Part shown: positions 18,145 to 25,713 of the stretch, piece after piece
Layout of the letters: the number at the start of each line of letters is the position of its first letter
Numbering within the stretch: the stretch's first letter is position 1
NCBI RefSeq assembly: GCF_016773205.1
Contig: NZ_JAETWB010000001.1
Span: 372,001-436,000 of the forward strand
DNA length: 64,000 nucleotides
From: Belnapia arida
Lineage (GTDB): Bacteria; Pseudomonadota; Alphaproteobacteria; Acetobacterales; Acetobacteraceae
Reading direction: 5' to 3'
The notes under the pieces: generated by a model
What the model saw: only the letters and a program-made list of their open reading frames with translations
What the model was told of the DNA's origin: nothing
The model's database searches: none
Translations under genes and position numbers: made by a program

Positions 18145-19064
18145 CAGCCCCGCACCGGAAACAGCCCGCGCGGCCTGACCGCCAGGATCAGCGCCATAGC
18201 GATGTAGACCAGCATGGAGCCGAGCGCCGCCCCCGCCTGCCGCGCCGGCGAGGCCGCCATCACCAGCCGCAGCAGGTCCGGCAGCAGCGACCGCCCCAGC
18301 GTCTCGATCACCCCCACCAGCAACGCCGCGATGAAGGCTCCGCGCACGCTGCCGATCCCGCCGATGGTGATGACGACGAAGGCGAGGATCAGCACCGTGT
18401 CGCCCATCCCCGGATCGACCGAGAGCACCGGCGCCGCCATCACCCCGGCGAAGCCCGCCAGCATCGCCCCGAAGCCGAAGACCAGCATGAACAGCCCGCG
18501 GATATCGACGCCGAGCGCCGCAACCATCGGCGCATGCGTCGCCCCCGCCCGCACCAGCGCCCCGATCCGAGTCCGCTCCACCAGCACCCAGAGCAGCCCG
18601 GCCACCGCAAGCCCCGCCACGAGGATGGCGATCCGATAGACCGGATACTGCAACCCCGGCATCAGCATCACGCCCCCTTCGAGCAGGGCGGGGACGGGCA
18701 TCTGCAACGGCGCCGACCCCCAGATCGCCCGCACCGCCTGGTTGAGGAACAGGATGACGCCGAAGGTCGCCAGCACCTGGCTCAGATGGTCCCGCTCGTA
18801 GAGATGCCGGAACACCAACCACTCCAGCACCAGCCCGCACACCAGCGCGGCCGGCAGCGCCAGCACCAGCCCCAGCCAGAAGCTCCCTGTCCAGGCCGCC
18901 AGGCTCGCGCCCAGATAGGCGCCCAGCATGTACTGCACGCCATGCGCCAGGTTGATGAAATCCATCACCCCGAAGACCAGCGTCAGCCCCGCCGCCACGA
19001 GGAAGAGCAGCACCCCGAATTGCAGCCCGTTCAGTCCCTGGACCAGTAGCAGCCCAAGGCTCAT
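18144..19064 (-). CDS. ABC transporter permease, LivH type
   Basis: A 306-residue permease starting MSLGLLLVQGLNGLQFGVLL, with hydrophobic helices throughout. Family segments are VMDFINLAHGVQYMLGAYLG and ILAFVVITIGGIGSVRGAFI. The ATG at 19064 overlaps the receptor gene stop (ATGA); a GTG four codons upstream is also possible. Together with LivM it forms the membrane channel. Confidence 0.92.
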   Translation of the reverse strand: MSLGLLLVQGLNGLQFGVLLFLVAAGLTLVFGVMDFINLAHGVQYMLGAYLGASLAAWTGSFWLGLVLALPAALVCGLVLEWLVFRHLYERDHLSQVLATFGVILFLNQAVRAIWGSAPLQMPVPALLEGGVMLMPGLQYPVYRIAILVAGLAVAGLLWVLVERTRIGALVRAGATHAPMVAALGVDIRGLFMLVFGFGAMLAGFAGVMAAPVLSVDPGMGDTVLILAFVVITIGGIGSVRGAFIAALLVGVIETLGRSLLPDLLRLVMAASPARQAGAALGSMLVYIAMALILAVRPRGLFPVRG

Positions 19065-20233
19065 CGCATGCGGCACTCGGCGGCGTAGGGGTCCGTGTCG
19101 TGCGACAGCACCTTCCGCACCGTCTCGGTCTGGAACTTGCCGTCCGCCCGCTTCGCCACCTGACAGAGCCAGAAATCCTGCACCGGATAATGGTTGGTGC
19201 CGAACTCGAAGGGCCCGCGCACGGAGGTGAACTGCGCCGCCCGGATCGCCGCCCGTAGCGCGTCCTTGTCGCCGAGCCTGCCGCCCACCTTGCGCACCGC
19301 GCTGTCGAGCAGCATCGCCCCGTCATAGGCCTGCGCCGCATAGGTCGCCGGCACGTAGCCGTAGGATGCCTCGAAATCCTTCACGAACTTCGTGTTCGCC
19401 GGATTGTCCATGTTCGGCGCCCAGGACGCCGCCGAGTAGAAGCCGAGTGCCGCCTCGCCCTGCGCCGGCAGCGTCGCCTCGTCCACGGTGAAGGTCGAGA
19501 GGAACGGGATATTGGCCAGCCCCGCCTGCCGGTACTGCCGGACGAGGTTCACCCCGAGCCCACCCGGCATGAAGGTGAAGACCGCATCCGGCTTCGCCGC
19601 CGCGATCTTCGCCAGCTCCGCCGAGAAGTCGAGCTGCGTCAGCGGCACATAGACCTCGTCCACCACCTCGCCCTTGAAGCGCGACTTGAACCCCGCCGCC
19701 GCATCCCGCCCCGCCTGGTAGTTCGGCGTCATGACGAAGACGCGCTTGTACCCGGTGTCCTGCGCCGCCTGGCCCATCACGCTGTGGACCTGGTCGTTGT
19801 TGTAGGAGGTGGTGAAGAAATTCGCGTTGCACCCGCGCCCCGCCAGGGTCGAAGGCCCCGCATTGGTCGAGATCAGGAAGGTGCCCGATTCCGTCACTGG
19901 CCGGACGATGGCGGCGAGGATGTTCGAGAACACCACGCCGACGACGAAATCGACCTTGTCGCGCTCGATCGCCGCCCGCACCTTGGTCACGGCCACCTCC
20001 GGCCGCAGCTCGTCATCGATGACCAGCACCTCGGCCGGCAGCCCGCCCAGCTTGCCGTCGAGATGCTTCAGCCCCTGGAGGAAGCCGTCGCGCAGCTGTG
20101 TCCCGAGCGCCGCCTGCGGCCCCGTCTGCACCGCGACGAGCCCGATCTTCACGCCAGCACCCTGGGCCCGCGCCCGCAGCGCCGGCAACGCCAGCGCCGC
20201 CCCCAGCACGCCCCGCCTGCCGATCCCCGTCAT
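19061..20233 (-). CDS. ABC transporter substrate-binding protein (Peripla_BP_6, LivK-like)
   Basis: A 390-residue periplasmic receptor. The start MTGIGRRGVLGAALALPALR was chosen because the twin-Arg/hydrophobic segment forms a signal peptide (possibly Tat) and GGGGAGAG precedes the ATG. The mature fold begins VKIGLVAVQTGPQAALGTQL. First gene of a five-gene importer operon plus cupin. An operator matching the anthranilate promoter sites lies just upstream, so the ligand is probably an aromatic acid such as anthranilate rather than a branched-chain amino acid; this is inference. Confidence 0.9.
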   Translation of the reverse strand: MTGIGRRGVLGAALALPALRARAQGAGVKIGLVAVQTGPQAALGTQLRDGFLQGLKHLDGKLGGLPAEVLVIDDELRPEVAVTKVRAAIERDKVDFVVGVVFSNILAAIVRPVTESGTFLISTNAGPSTLAGRGCNANFFTTSYNNDQVHSVMGQAAQDTGYKRVFVMTPNYQAGRDAAAGFKSRFKGEVVDEVYVPLTQLDFSAELAKIAAAKPDAVFTFMPGGLGVNLVRQYRQAGLANIPFLSTFTVDEATLPAQGEAALGFYSAASWAPNMDNPANTKFVKDFEASYGYVPATYAAQAYDGAMLLDSAVRKVGGRLGDKDALRAAIRAAQFTSVRGPFEFGTNHYPVQDFWLCQVAKRADGKFQTETVRKVLSHDTDPYAAECRMR

Positions 20234-20253
20234 CCCCGCTCTCCCCGGCCTGA

Positions 20254-20273
20254 TTGCTTTAAGCCTCAACCAT
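20254..20273. promoter_or_regulatory. MarR-type operator candidate 3 (ABC importer promoter)
   Basis: TTGCTTTAAGCCTCAACCAT. The core TTTAAGCCTCAA (20258-20269) matches the two anthranilate operator cores at 10 of 12 positions; all three fit TTKAAGCCTMAA. It lies 25-36 bases upstream of the receptor gene ATG, a typical repressor position. The shared element links importer expression to the MarR gene 10 kb away. Confidence 0.6.
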
Positions 20274-20406
20274 ATCGCTTCGCCACTCAAGCAGCATTCC
20301 GAAGGGTGACGCTTTGCAGAAGCCTTGCCGCAATGACCGGTCTCCGCCAGCTCTGCAATGAACGAATCGGGCGCTGTCCTGTTGTGTCCGCAGTCGAGGC
20401 AGGCAA

Positions 20407-20871
20407 ATGCCGTGGGAACCGCAATACGTGTCAGAGAAGAACGAAATACCGCCTTCCGACGATACTGAAGCGGTTCCTATCTTGGAGGAAAAGCTGAGCA
20501 TCCACCGCCGCGAGGTGGAGACCGGGCGCTTACGCGTTCGGCTCCGCACCGAGACGGAGGAGACCCAGCTCCATGCCGATCTTCGGTCCGAGGCGGTCGA
20601 GGTCGAGCGCATTCCCATCGGCCGCCAACTGGCTGAGGGCGAGGCGCCGCCCGGACCGCGCGAGGAGGACGAAGGCAGGGTGCTTGTCATCCCCGTCTTC
20701 GAGGAAGTGCTGGTTGTCGAGAAGCGCCTGGTGCTGCGCGAGGAAATACGCCTCCACCGCACCAGTGCCAGCGAGGCGTTCGAAACGCCGGTCACGTTGC
20801 GGCGCCAGCACGCCGAGATCGAGAGGCTACCGCCTCGGGCCACTGAAGAAACAGGGAAGCCAAACGCATGA
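20407..20871 (+). CDS. YsnF/AvaK (DUF2382) domain protein
   Basis: A 154-residue charged protein rich in Glu and Arg. It has the DUF2382 pattern twice: VPILEEKLSIHRREVETGRL and VIPVFEEVLVVEKRLVLREE. Members of this family are stress-associated proteins of unknown biochemistry, often paired with YflT-like domains. It overlaps the next DUF2382 gene by ATGA, so the two are co-translated. Confidence 0.8.
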   Translation: MPWEPQYVSEKNEIPPSDDTEAVPILEEKLSIHRREVETGRLRVRLRTETEETQLHADLRSEAVEVERIPIGRQLAEGEAPPGPREEDEGRVLVIPVFEEVLVVEKRLVLREEIRLHRTSASEAFETPVTLRRQHAEIERLPPRATEETGKPNA

Positions 20872-21812
20872 GCAATCGCACCATCACCGCCGTCTTCGAT
20901 TCCGCCGCCGAAGCCGACGCCGCCTCTCGTGATCTCGCCACCAAGGTCGGTGGCGTCCGCGCCGCCGTCTTTACCAATGCCAACCAGACCAGCGAATTCG
21001 ACCAGCTCGGCATCGCCGGCCCCGACCGCAGCGTGCTCGAGGAAGCGATGCGCCGTGGCAGCGTCGTCCTCTCCGCCACTGTCCCCGAGGACCGCTTCGC
21101 CGCCGCCGCCGACGTGATCGAATCCTCCGGCGCCATCGACCTCGACAGCCGTGAGGCGGAGTGGCGCGGCGCCGGCTGGAGCGAGGACAACATCGCCGAG
21201 AGCGGCAGCATGACGACCGCGACCGCCCCGGCGACGCCGCAGCAGGCGACCATGGGCCGCGCTGACCTCGCCGCCAATGCCGGCACCCCGACCGCCGCCA
21301 CCATCACCACCACCGGCATGACCGGGGGTATGGCGACGGGCGCATCCACCGGCGCCACCGGCCTCGCCGCCGGTCGCGAGGAGAGCATCCCCATCGTTGA
21401 GGAGCGCCTCCGCGTCGGCAAGCGCGAGACCACGCATGGCCGTGTCCGCATCCGCTCCTATGTCGTCGAGACGCCGGTGCAGGAGCAGGTGACGCTGCAC
21501 CAGGAGCATGTGCAGGTCGACCGCCGCCCTGTCGACCGCCCGGTGGAAGTCGGCGCCGACGCCTTCCGCGAGCGGACCATCGAGGCCACCGAGACGGCCG
21601 AGGAAGCGGTCATCGCCAAGGAGGCCCGGGTGAAGGAGGAAGTCGTCATCCGCAAGACGGCCGATGACGAGACCCGCACGGTGCAGGACACCGTCCGCCG
21701 CACCGAGGTGGAGATCGAGGACGACCGCCAGGTCGGCGCCCGCGGAACGGGCACGACCACTGGTACGACCACCGACACGACCACTGGCACGCCTCGGAAC
21801 CCCACTCGCTGA
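20868..21812 (+). CDS. YflT-like general stress protein with C-terminal DUF2382 domain
   Basis: A 314-residue protein. Residues 1-100 (TITAVFDSAAEADAASRDLA and following) resemble the general stress protein 17M/YflT fold. A Thr/Ala/Gly linker covers about residues 105-165. A DUF2382 domain follows (IPIVEERLRVGKRETTHGRV; VDRPVEVGADAFRERTIEAT). It ends in a Gly-Thr repeat tail. The role is stress response by family association only. It ends two bases from the convergent formamidase-like gene. Confidence 0.78.
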   Translation: MSNRTITAVFDSAAEADAASRDLATKVGGVRAAVFTNANQTSEFDQLGIAGPDRSVLEEAMRRGSVVLSATVPEDRFAAAADVIESSGAIDLDSREAEWRGAGWSEDNIAESGSMTTATAPATPQQATMGRADLAANAGTPTAATITTTGMTGGMATGASTGATGLAAGREESIPIVEERLRVGKRETTHGRVRIRSYVVETPVQEQVTLHQEHVQVDRRPVDRPVEVGADAFRERTIEATETAEEAVIAKEARVKEEVVIRKTADDETRTVQDTVRRTEVEIEDDRQVGARGTGTTTGTTTDTTTGTPRNPTR

Positions 21813-21813
21813 C

Positions 21814-22629
21814 CTAACTGGCGAGTTGGGCAGCGCGCTCGACCAGCGCGCTGCCCGGATCGGCGAGCGGCTCGAGCACGGTGAAGTGGTCGAGCCCCGC
21901 CAGCTCTTCGGCGGTGCCGGCCCAATGCGCCGCGAAGTCCCGCGTCTGACGCCGGAACTCCCTGCTCTCCGCCCCACCCACCACGGCATGCAGCACGGCC
22001 CCCTCCGGCGGCGCCAGCAAGGCAGGGGACAAGGCCCGCGCCCCCGCGGCGTCGAGCCGCAGCCCGGCGCCCACGCTGGTCCCGAGCAACGGCCAGAGTT
22101 CGAACACGCCCGAGATCGCGACCCCCCGGGACACCAGCCCCGGCGGCAGCCCTCGCGCCGCCCAGTCCGTCGCCATCAGCATCGCCGTCAGATGCCCGCC
22201 GGCCGAATGCCCCATGCCGAGCACCCGCCTGGCTCCGCGCCGGTGCAGCAGCCCCGCCGCCGTCCGCATCTGCTCGACGATGGTTGCGAGCGCCACGCTC
22301 GGGCACAGGTCGTAGGACGGCACTGCTACCGCCACCCCGTGCGCCAGCAGCCCCCGCGCGCAATGGCTGGCGAAGCTGCGGTCCAGCGCTTGCCAATACC
22401 CGCCGTGGATGAAAAGCGCGACCGGCCAGTCCCCGCCCGGCCCCGGCCGGAACAGGTCGAGCCTCTCCCGCTCCCCTGGCCCATAGGGAATGCCAAGCTC
22501 CTTCTCCGCCCAGTTCTCGCGGAAGGCCGCCGCATCCCTGGCCCAGCCGGCGATGATGGTCCCGCTCTCCGGTACCCGCGCCCGGTTGTTGTATTCCGCC
22601 TCCGCATCCATCGCGCTTGCCCCCGTCAT
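21814..22629 (-). CDS. Alpha/beta hydrolase, kynurenine formamidase-like
   Basis: A 271-residue hydrolase. The family signature VALFIHGGYWQALDRSFASH (HGGYW oxyanion loop) is followed by VPSYDLCPSVALATIVEQMR. The nucleophile elbow is MGHSAGGHLTAML. The C-terminal DHFTVLEPLADP supplies the catalytic His. This matches the arylformamidase/N-formylkynurenine formamidase group, which releases formate from N-formylkynurenine on the way to kynurenine and anthranilate. Start at 22629 or at the ATG at 22611 (MDAEAEYNNRARVPE). It stands alone, so substrate is not certain. Confidence 0.78.
   Translation of the reverse strand: MTGASAMDAEAEYNNRARVPESGTIIAGWARDAAAFRENWAEKELGIPYGPGERERLDLFRPGPGGDWPVALFIHGGYWQALDRSFASHCARGLLAHGVAVAVPSYDLCPSVALATIVEQMRTAAGLLHRRGARRVLGMGHSAGGHLTAMLMATDWAARGLPPGLVSRGVAISGVFELWPLLGTSVGAGLRLDAAGARALSPALLAPPEGAVLHAVVGGAESREFRRQTRDFAAHWAGTAEELAGLDHFTVLEPLADPGSALVERAAQLAS
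21828..21856 (+). terminator. Hairpin downstream of the stress-protein genes
   Basis: GGGCAGCGCGCT (21828-21839) and AGCGCGCTGCCC (21845-21856) form a perfect 12-bp stem with a 5-base loop. It lies 16 bases after the DUF2382 stop and inside the last codons of the convergent hydrolase gene. It probably ends rightward transcription, though no T-run follows. Confidence 0.5.
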
Positions 22630-22637
22630 CCGTCGGC

Positions 22638-22659
22638 GCTATAGGACTAAAATCATAGC
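22638..22659. promoter_or_regulatory. AT-rich inverted repeat upstream of the formamidase-like gene
   Basis: Arms GCTAT (22638-22642) and ATAGC (22655-22659) flank an AT-rich 12-base centre, nine bases before the start codon of the leftward hydrolase gene. It could be an operator or promoter element. It does not match the TTKAAGCCTMAA core. Confidence 0.3.
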
Positions 22660-22774
22660 AAGTGCCTTGTTCCCCGACCGGGAGCCGGGAGTTGCCTCAA
22701 ACCCTCAACATCTCAATTGCGCGACCTGAGTCTTAGGTAAATCAATCCCTTATCGGCCCTGTGCCGCCCGCCGG

Positions 22775-23524
22775 CTAAAGCGGAGTGAGGGAGTTGAAGC
22801 GCCGTGGCCGGAGCCCCGCCTGGAACCACGACACCATCGAGTAGATGTCGTAGACCGGCCTGCCCACCGCCGCGCGCAGCGCCGCAGCGTAGGGCGGCAT
22901 GTTGGTGCATTCGAGCACGATCGCGCCCACCTCTGGGTGCGCCCCGACCAGCGCCCGGCCGGCCTCGAGGATGTCCTGCTCGGCTAGATCGATATCGAGA
23001 TCGTCCTTCTCCGCTGCGATCAGCACGCGGAAGAATTCCCGCCCGCCCTCGGTCCCGGCGATGGGCGTGTCGGCTGGCACCCCCGCCGCGGCCAGATGCG
23101 CCGCCGTCAGCGAGGATCGGCTCACCGTGACGATGCCGACCCGCTGCCCCGGCGGCAGCATCGCCTGTACCCAGGGCACCTGCATCAGCGAGGAGGTGGC
23201 GACCGGCACGCCCACTGCCTCCGCCAGTTCGCGCTGGAACAGGGAGAGGAAGCCGCAATTGGTCGTAATTGCCTCCGCCCCCAGCGCCACCAGCTCCTGC
23301 GCCGCGGCGATGAAGTCCGGCAGCAGCCCGCGCGCACCCTGGAGCACCACCCGCTCCGGCGTCGCCCCCCGCACCACGCGGAACAGCACCGGGAAGGGCC
23401 AGGTTTCGCCGTTGCCCATATCGCCGGGAATGCGCGGAAAACGGGCTTCCAACATCAGGATGCCGAGGGGTGCGCCATAGATGGATCTGCCGCCGCGTGC
23501 GACGCGGCCGAAAGAACTGGTCAT
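22775..23524 (-). CDS. Aspartate/glutamate racemase family protein
   Basis: A 249-residue protein with the Asp/Glu/hydantoin racemase fold. The N-terminus GRVARGGRSIYGAPLGILML is typical of a catabolic subgroup. The two catalytic Cys positions are seen in AEAITTNCGFLSLFQ and GAIVLECTNMPPYA. It would invert or isomerise a carboxylic acid such as aspartate, hydantoin or maleate; the substrate is unknown. It is divergent from a Bug-type receptor gene 53 bases away, so the two probably share a control region. Confidence 0.82.
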   Translation of the reverse strand: MTSSFGRVARGGRSIYGAPLGILMLEARFPRIPGDMGNGETWPFPVLFRVVRGATPERVVLQGARGLLPDFIAAAQELVALGAEAITTNCGFLSLFQRELAEAVGVPVATSSLMQVPWVQAMLPPGQRVGIVTVSRSSLTAAHLAAAGVPADTPIAGTEGGREFFRVLIAAEKDDLDIDLAEQDILEAGRALVGAHPEVGAIVLECTNMPPYAAALRAAVGRPVYDIYSMVSWFQAGLRPRRFNSLTPL

Positions 23525-23577
23525 GCAGCGAGCCTAGCCCACACCATGTACGCACCGAAACCGAAAGGAGAGCCGGG

Positions 23578-24561
23578 ATGCTCCGCTGGATGTTCGCCGC
23601 CTTGCTGGCCCTGCCGCCCACCCTCGCCCCCGCCCGCGCGGAGGAGCCCTGGCCGAGCCGCCCCATCACCATCCTCGGCGGCTTTCCCAACGGCGCTGGC
23701 ACCGACATCTACGCCCGCAAGCTGGCGGAGCCGCTGAGCCGCGCCCTCGGCCAGCCGGTGGTGGTGGACAACCGCAGCGGCGCCGGCGGCAACATCGCAT
23801 CCGACGCCGTGGCCAAGGCGAAACCCGACGGCTACCTCTTCCTCCTCGGCACGGCGGGGACGCATGCCATCAACCCCGGCCTCTATCGCAGCCTGCCCTT
23901 CGATGCCCTGCGCGACGTGACCCATGTCACCCTGCTCGGCGATGTCCCCAACGTGCTGCTGGTCAACCCGGAGAAGCGGCCACAATACCGCAGCTGCAGC
24001 GACCTGTTGGCGGCGGCCCGCGCCCGCCCCGGCACGCTGAACTACTCCTCCACCGGCAACGGCGCCTCGACGCATCTCGCCGCAGCCCAATTCGCCGCGG
24101 CGACCGGGATCGAGCTGATCCATGTTCCCTATCGCGGCCAGCCTGGCGCGATGTCGGCCCTGCTCGCTGGCGATGTGGACCTGTTCTTCAACCAGACCGG
24201 CCCATCCATCGGCCCCGTGCGGCAGGGTCAGGTACGCGCCCTCGGCACCAGCACCCTCGCCCCCGTCCAGGCACTGCAGGGCGTGCCCACCATCGCGGCG
24301 GCCTGCAACCTGCCGGGATTCGAGACCAGCACCTGGTACGGCCTCTTCGCCCCGCCCGGCCTGCCATCGGCTATCCAGGCACGGATGAATGCCGAGATCG
24401 GTCGCATTCTCTCGACGCCGAAATTCCGCCAATGGCTGGTCGAGGCCCAGGGCATCACCCCGCCGGCCGACCTCACGCCGGAAGGCTTCCGCCGCATCCA
24501 TGAGCGGGACATTGGCCGTTGGGGCGAGATTGTCCGGCAATCCGGTGCCAGCGTGGACTGA
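23578..24561 (+). CDS. Bug-type (TTT family) periplasmic solute receptor
   Basis: A 327-residue receptor. The signal peptide starts MLRWMFAALLALPPTLAPAR, and AAAGGAG precedes the ATG. Family motifs are PSRPITILGGFPNGAGTDIY, VVVDNRSGAGGNIASDAVAK and GTLNYSSTGNGASTHLAAAQ. Bug proteins bind carboxylic acids with Asp, Glu or aromatic side groups for TctAB transporters. No tctA or tctB gene is in the window. It is divergent from the racemase-like gene and precedes a GntR regulator, suggesting a small carboxylate-use locus. Confidence 0.9.
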   Translation: MLRWMFAALLALPPTLAPARAEEPWPSRPITILGGFPNGAGTDIYARKLAEPLSRALGQPVVVDNRSGAGGNIASDAVAKAKPDGYLFLLGTAGTHAINPGLYRSLPFDALRDVTHVTLLGDVPNVLLVNPEKRPQYRSCSDLLAAARARPGTLNYSSTGNGASTHLAAAQFAAATGIELIHVPYRGQPGAMSALLAGDVDLFFNQTGPSIGPVRQGQVRALGTSTLAPVQALQGVPTIAAACNLPGFETSTWYGLFAPPGLPSAIQARMNAEIGRILSTPKFRQWLVEAQGITPPADLTPEGFRRIHERDIGRWGEIVRQSGASVD

Positions 24562-24683
24562 GCCACCTGAGGCCCTCAACCCGTGGCACGGTCCGAATAT
24601 CGCGATCTAGAATCGTGCCATGATTTGCGGCGTCATCCATCGCCGTATAATCTCACGCCTCCACCAGCCTCGGGGCGCGCCGC

Positions 24684-25382
24684 ATGTCATTCCTCGCACC
24701 CATCGCCATGCCCGCGCCGCTCACTGCGAGGGCGCTGGAGGCGATCCGCTGCGATATCCTCGCGGCCCGCCTTGCACCGGGCGAGATCTTGTCGGAGGCC
24801 GCCACCGCCGCCCGCCTCGGCCTCGGCAAGGCGCCGGTCCGCGCCGCCCTCGCCCGCCTTGCGGAAGAAGGCCTGGTACAAGCCGTGCCCCGCCGTGGCT
24901 GGGTCGTCTCCCTCGTCACCATCCGCGACATCCACGAGGTCTTCGACCTCCGCCTCCTGCTGGAGCCGGAAGCGGCCCGCCGCGCCGCGCTCAACCCACT
25001 CGCCCGCGCCGATGCGGCGGCGCTGGCGCAGCTCGACGCCCTCTGCGCCGCCGGCTACAGGCCGGAAGCGACCGAGACCGCCCTCGGCTTCCTCGAGGCC
25101 AACCGCGCATTCCACGTCGCCGTCGCGGGACTTTCCGGCAATGCTCGCCTCGCCCGCCAGATCGGCCGACTGCTCGACGAGAGCACGCGGATGCTCGTCC
25201 TCGGCCTCCGCCGGCGCGACCGCAGCGGCGAGATGGCGCATGAGCACCGCGCCCTGATCGCGGCTCTCGCCACCGGCGACGCGCCGGCGGCCGAGGCGCG
25301 AATGCAGGCCCAGGTCAGTGCCAGCCGTGACATGGTGCTGGCCGCGCTCACCGCGCCGGATGCGGCGATTTCGGTATCCTAG
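24684..25382 (+). CDS. GntR family regulator, FCD type
   Basis: A 232-residue regulator. The N-terminal winged helix is RALEAIRCDILAARLAPGEI, then AATAARLGLGKAPVRAALAR. The C-terminal FCD ligand-binding region is EVFDLRLLLEPEAARRAA, then ANRAFHVAVAGLSGN with metal-binding His. FCD regulators usually sense organic acids or sugar acids. It follows the Bug receptor by 122 bases and probably controls it and the racemase-like gene. An ATG at 24708 is an alternative start. Confidence 0.88.
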   Translation: MSFLAPIAMPAPLTARALEAIRCDILAARLAPGEILSEAATAARLGLGKAPVRAALARLAEEGLVQAVPRRGWVVSLVTIRDIHEVFDLRLLLEPEAARRAALNPLARADAAALAQLDALCAAGYRPEATETALGFLEANRAFHVAVAGLSGNARLARQIGRLLDESTRMLVLGLRRRDRSGEMAHEHRALIAALATGDAPAAEARMQAQVSASRDMVLAALTAPDAAISVS

Positions 25383-25713
25383 CCGTCCCGGCAAGGCTGC
25401 TCCGCTCCACCGAACACTCCGCGTCGCGCGACCATATCGCCGAGCCGGAGCGCCGCGTCGGCCTCACCGCCAAACCGGACTGGCTGCAACCGGTCATGAA
25501 GCAGTGCGACACACTCGTCGCCGTCATCCAGCGAAGAACGGACGCCTGCGAATGCCTTTCGGCCGCAGCGGCGACATGACGTGGATAATGATCGTGAGGC
25601 TAATTCTGCAACCGGAGTTGGAGGCACAAGGGCCAGCCGCTTCCTCAACGGCGTCCATGCGGCTGGGACGATGAACTCCCGCCTCCGTGCCGCGCTCTGC
25701 CTGCGGAGGTCGA
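25383..25713. other. 331-base intergenic region with no convincing gene
   Basis: Short frames exist on both strands, but none has a ribosome site plus family-like sequence. One + frame (about 25399-25578) reads HSASRDHIAEPERRVGLTAK and could be a decayed coding piece; this is weak. At 25580-25588, CGTGGATAA differs by one base from the DnaA box complement TGTGGATAA. The region coincides with the point where + strand base composition changes from strongly C-rich to balanced or G-rich. Confidence 0.5.

Noticed and set aside
17236-19341. A 701-codon open frame on the minus strand through the permease genes
   Set aside because: Only the last 302 codons are LivM; the rest is an out-of-frame shadow of LivH and the receptor gene.
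24584-24620. TGGCACG ... CGTGCCA inverted repeat between the Bug receptor and GntR genes
   Set aside because: Arms are separated by 23 bases with no T-run; too weak to call a terminator or operator.
25580-25588. CGTGGATAA as a DnaA box
   Set aside because: One mismatch, single copy, and no replication gene nearby; kept only as a minor note to the composition switch.
25318-25674. Possible small gene in the 25.4-25.7 kb gap
   Set aside because: No ribosome site, no family-like sequence, and it overlaps the 3' end of the GntR gene in another frame.
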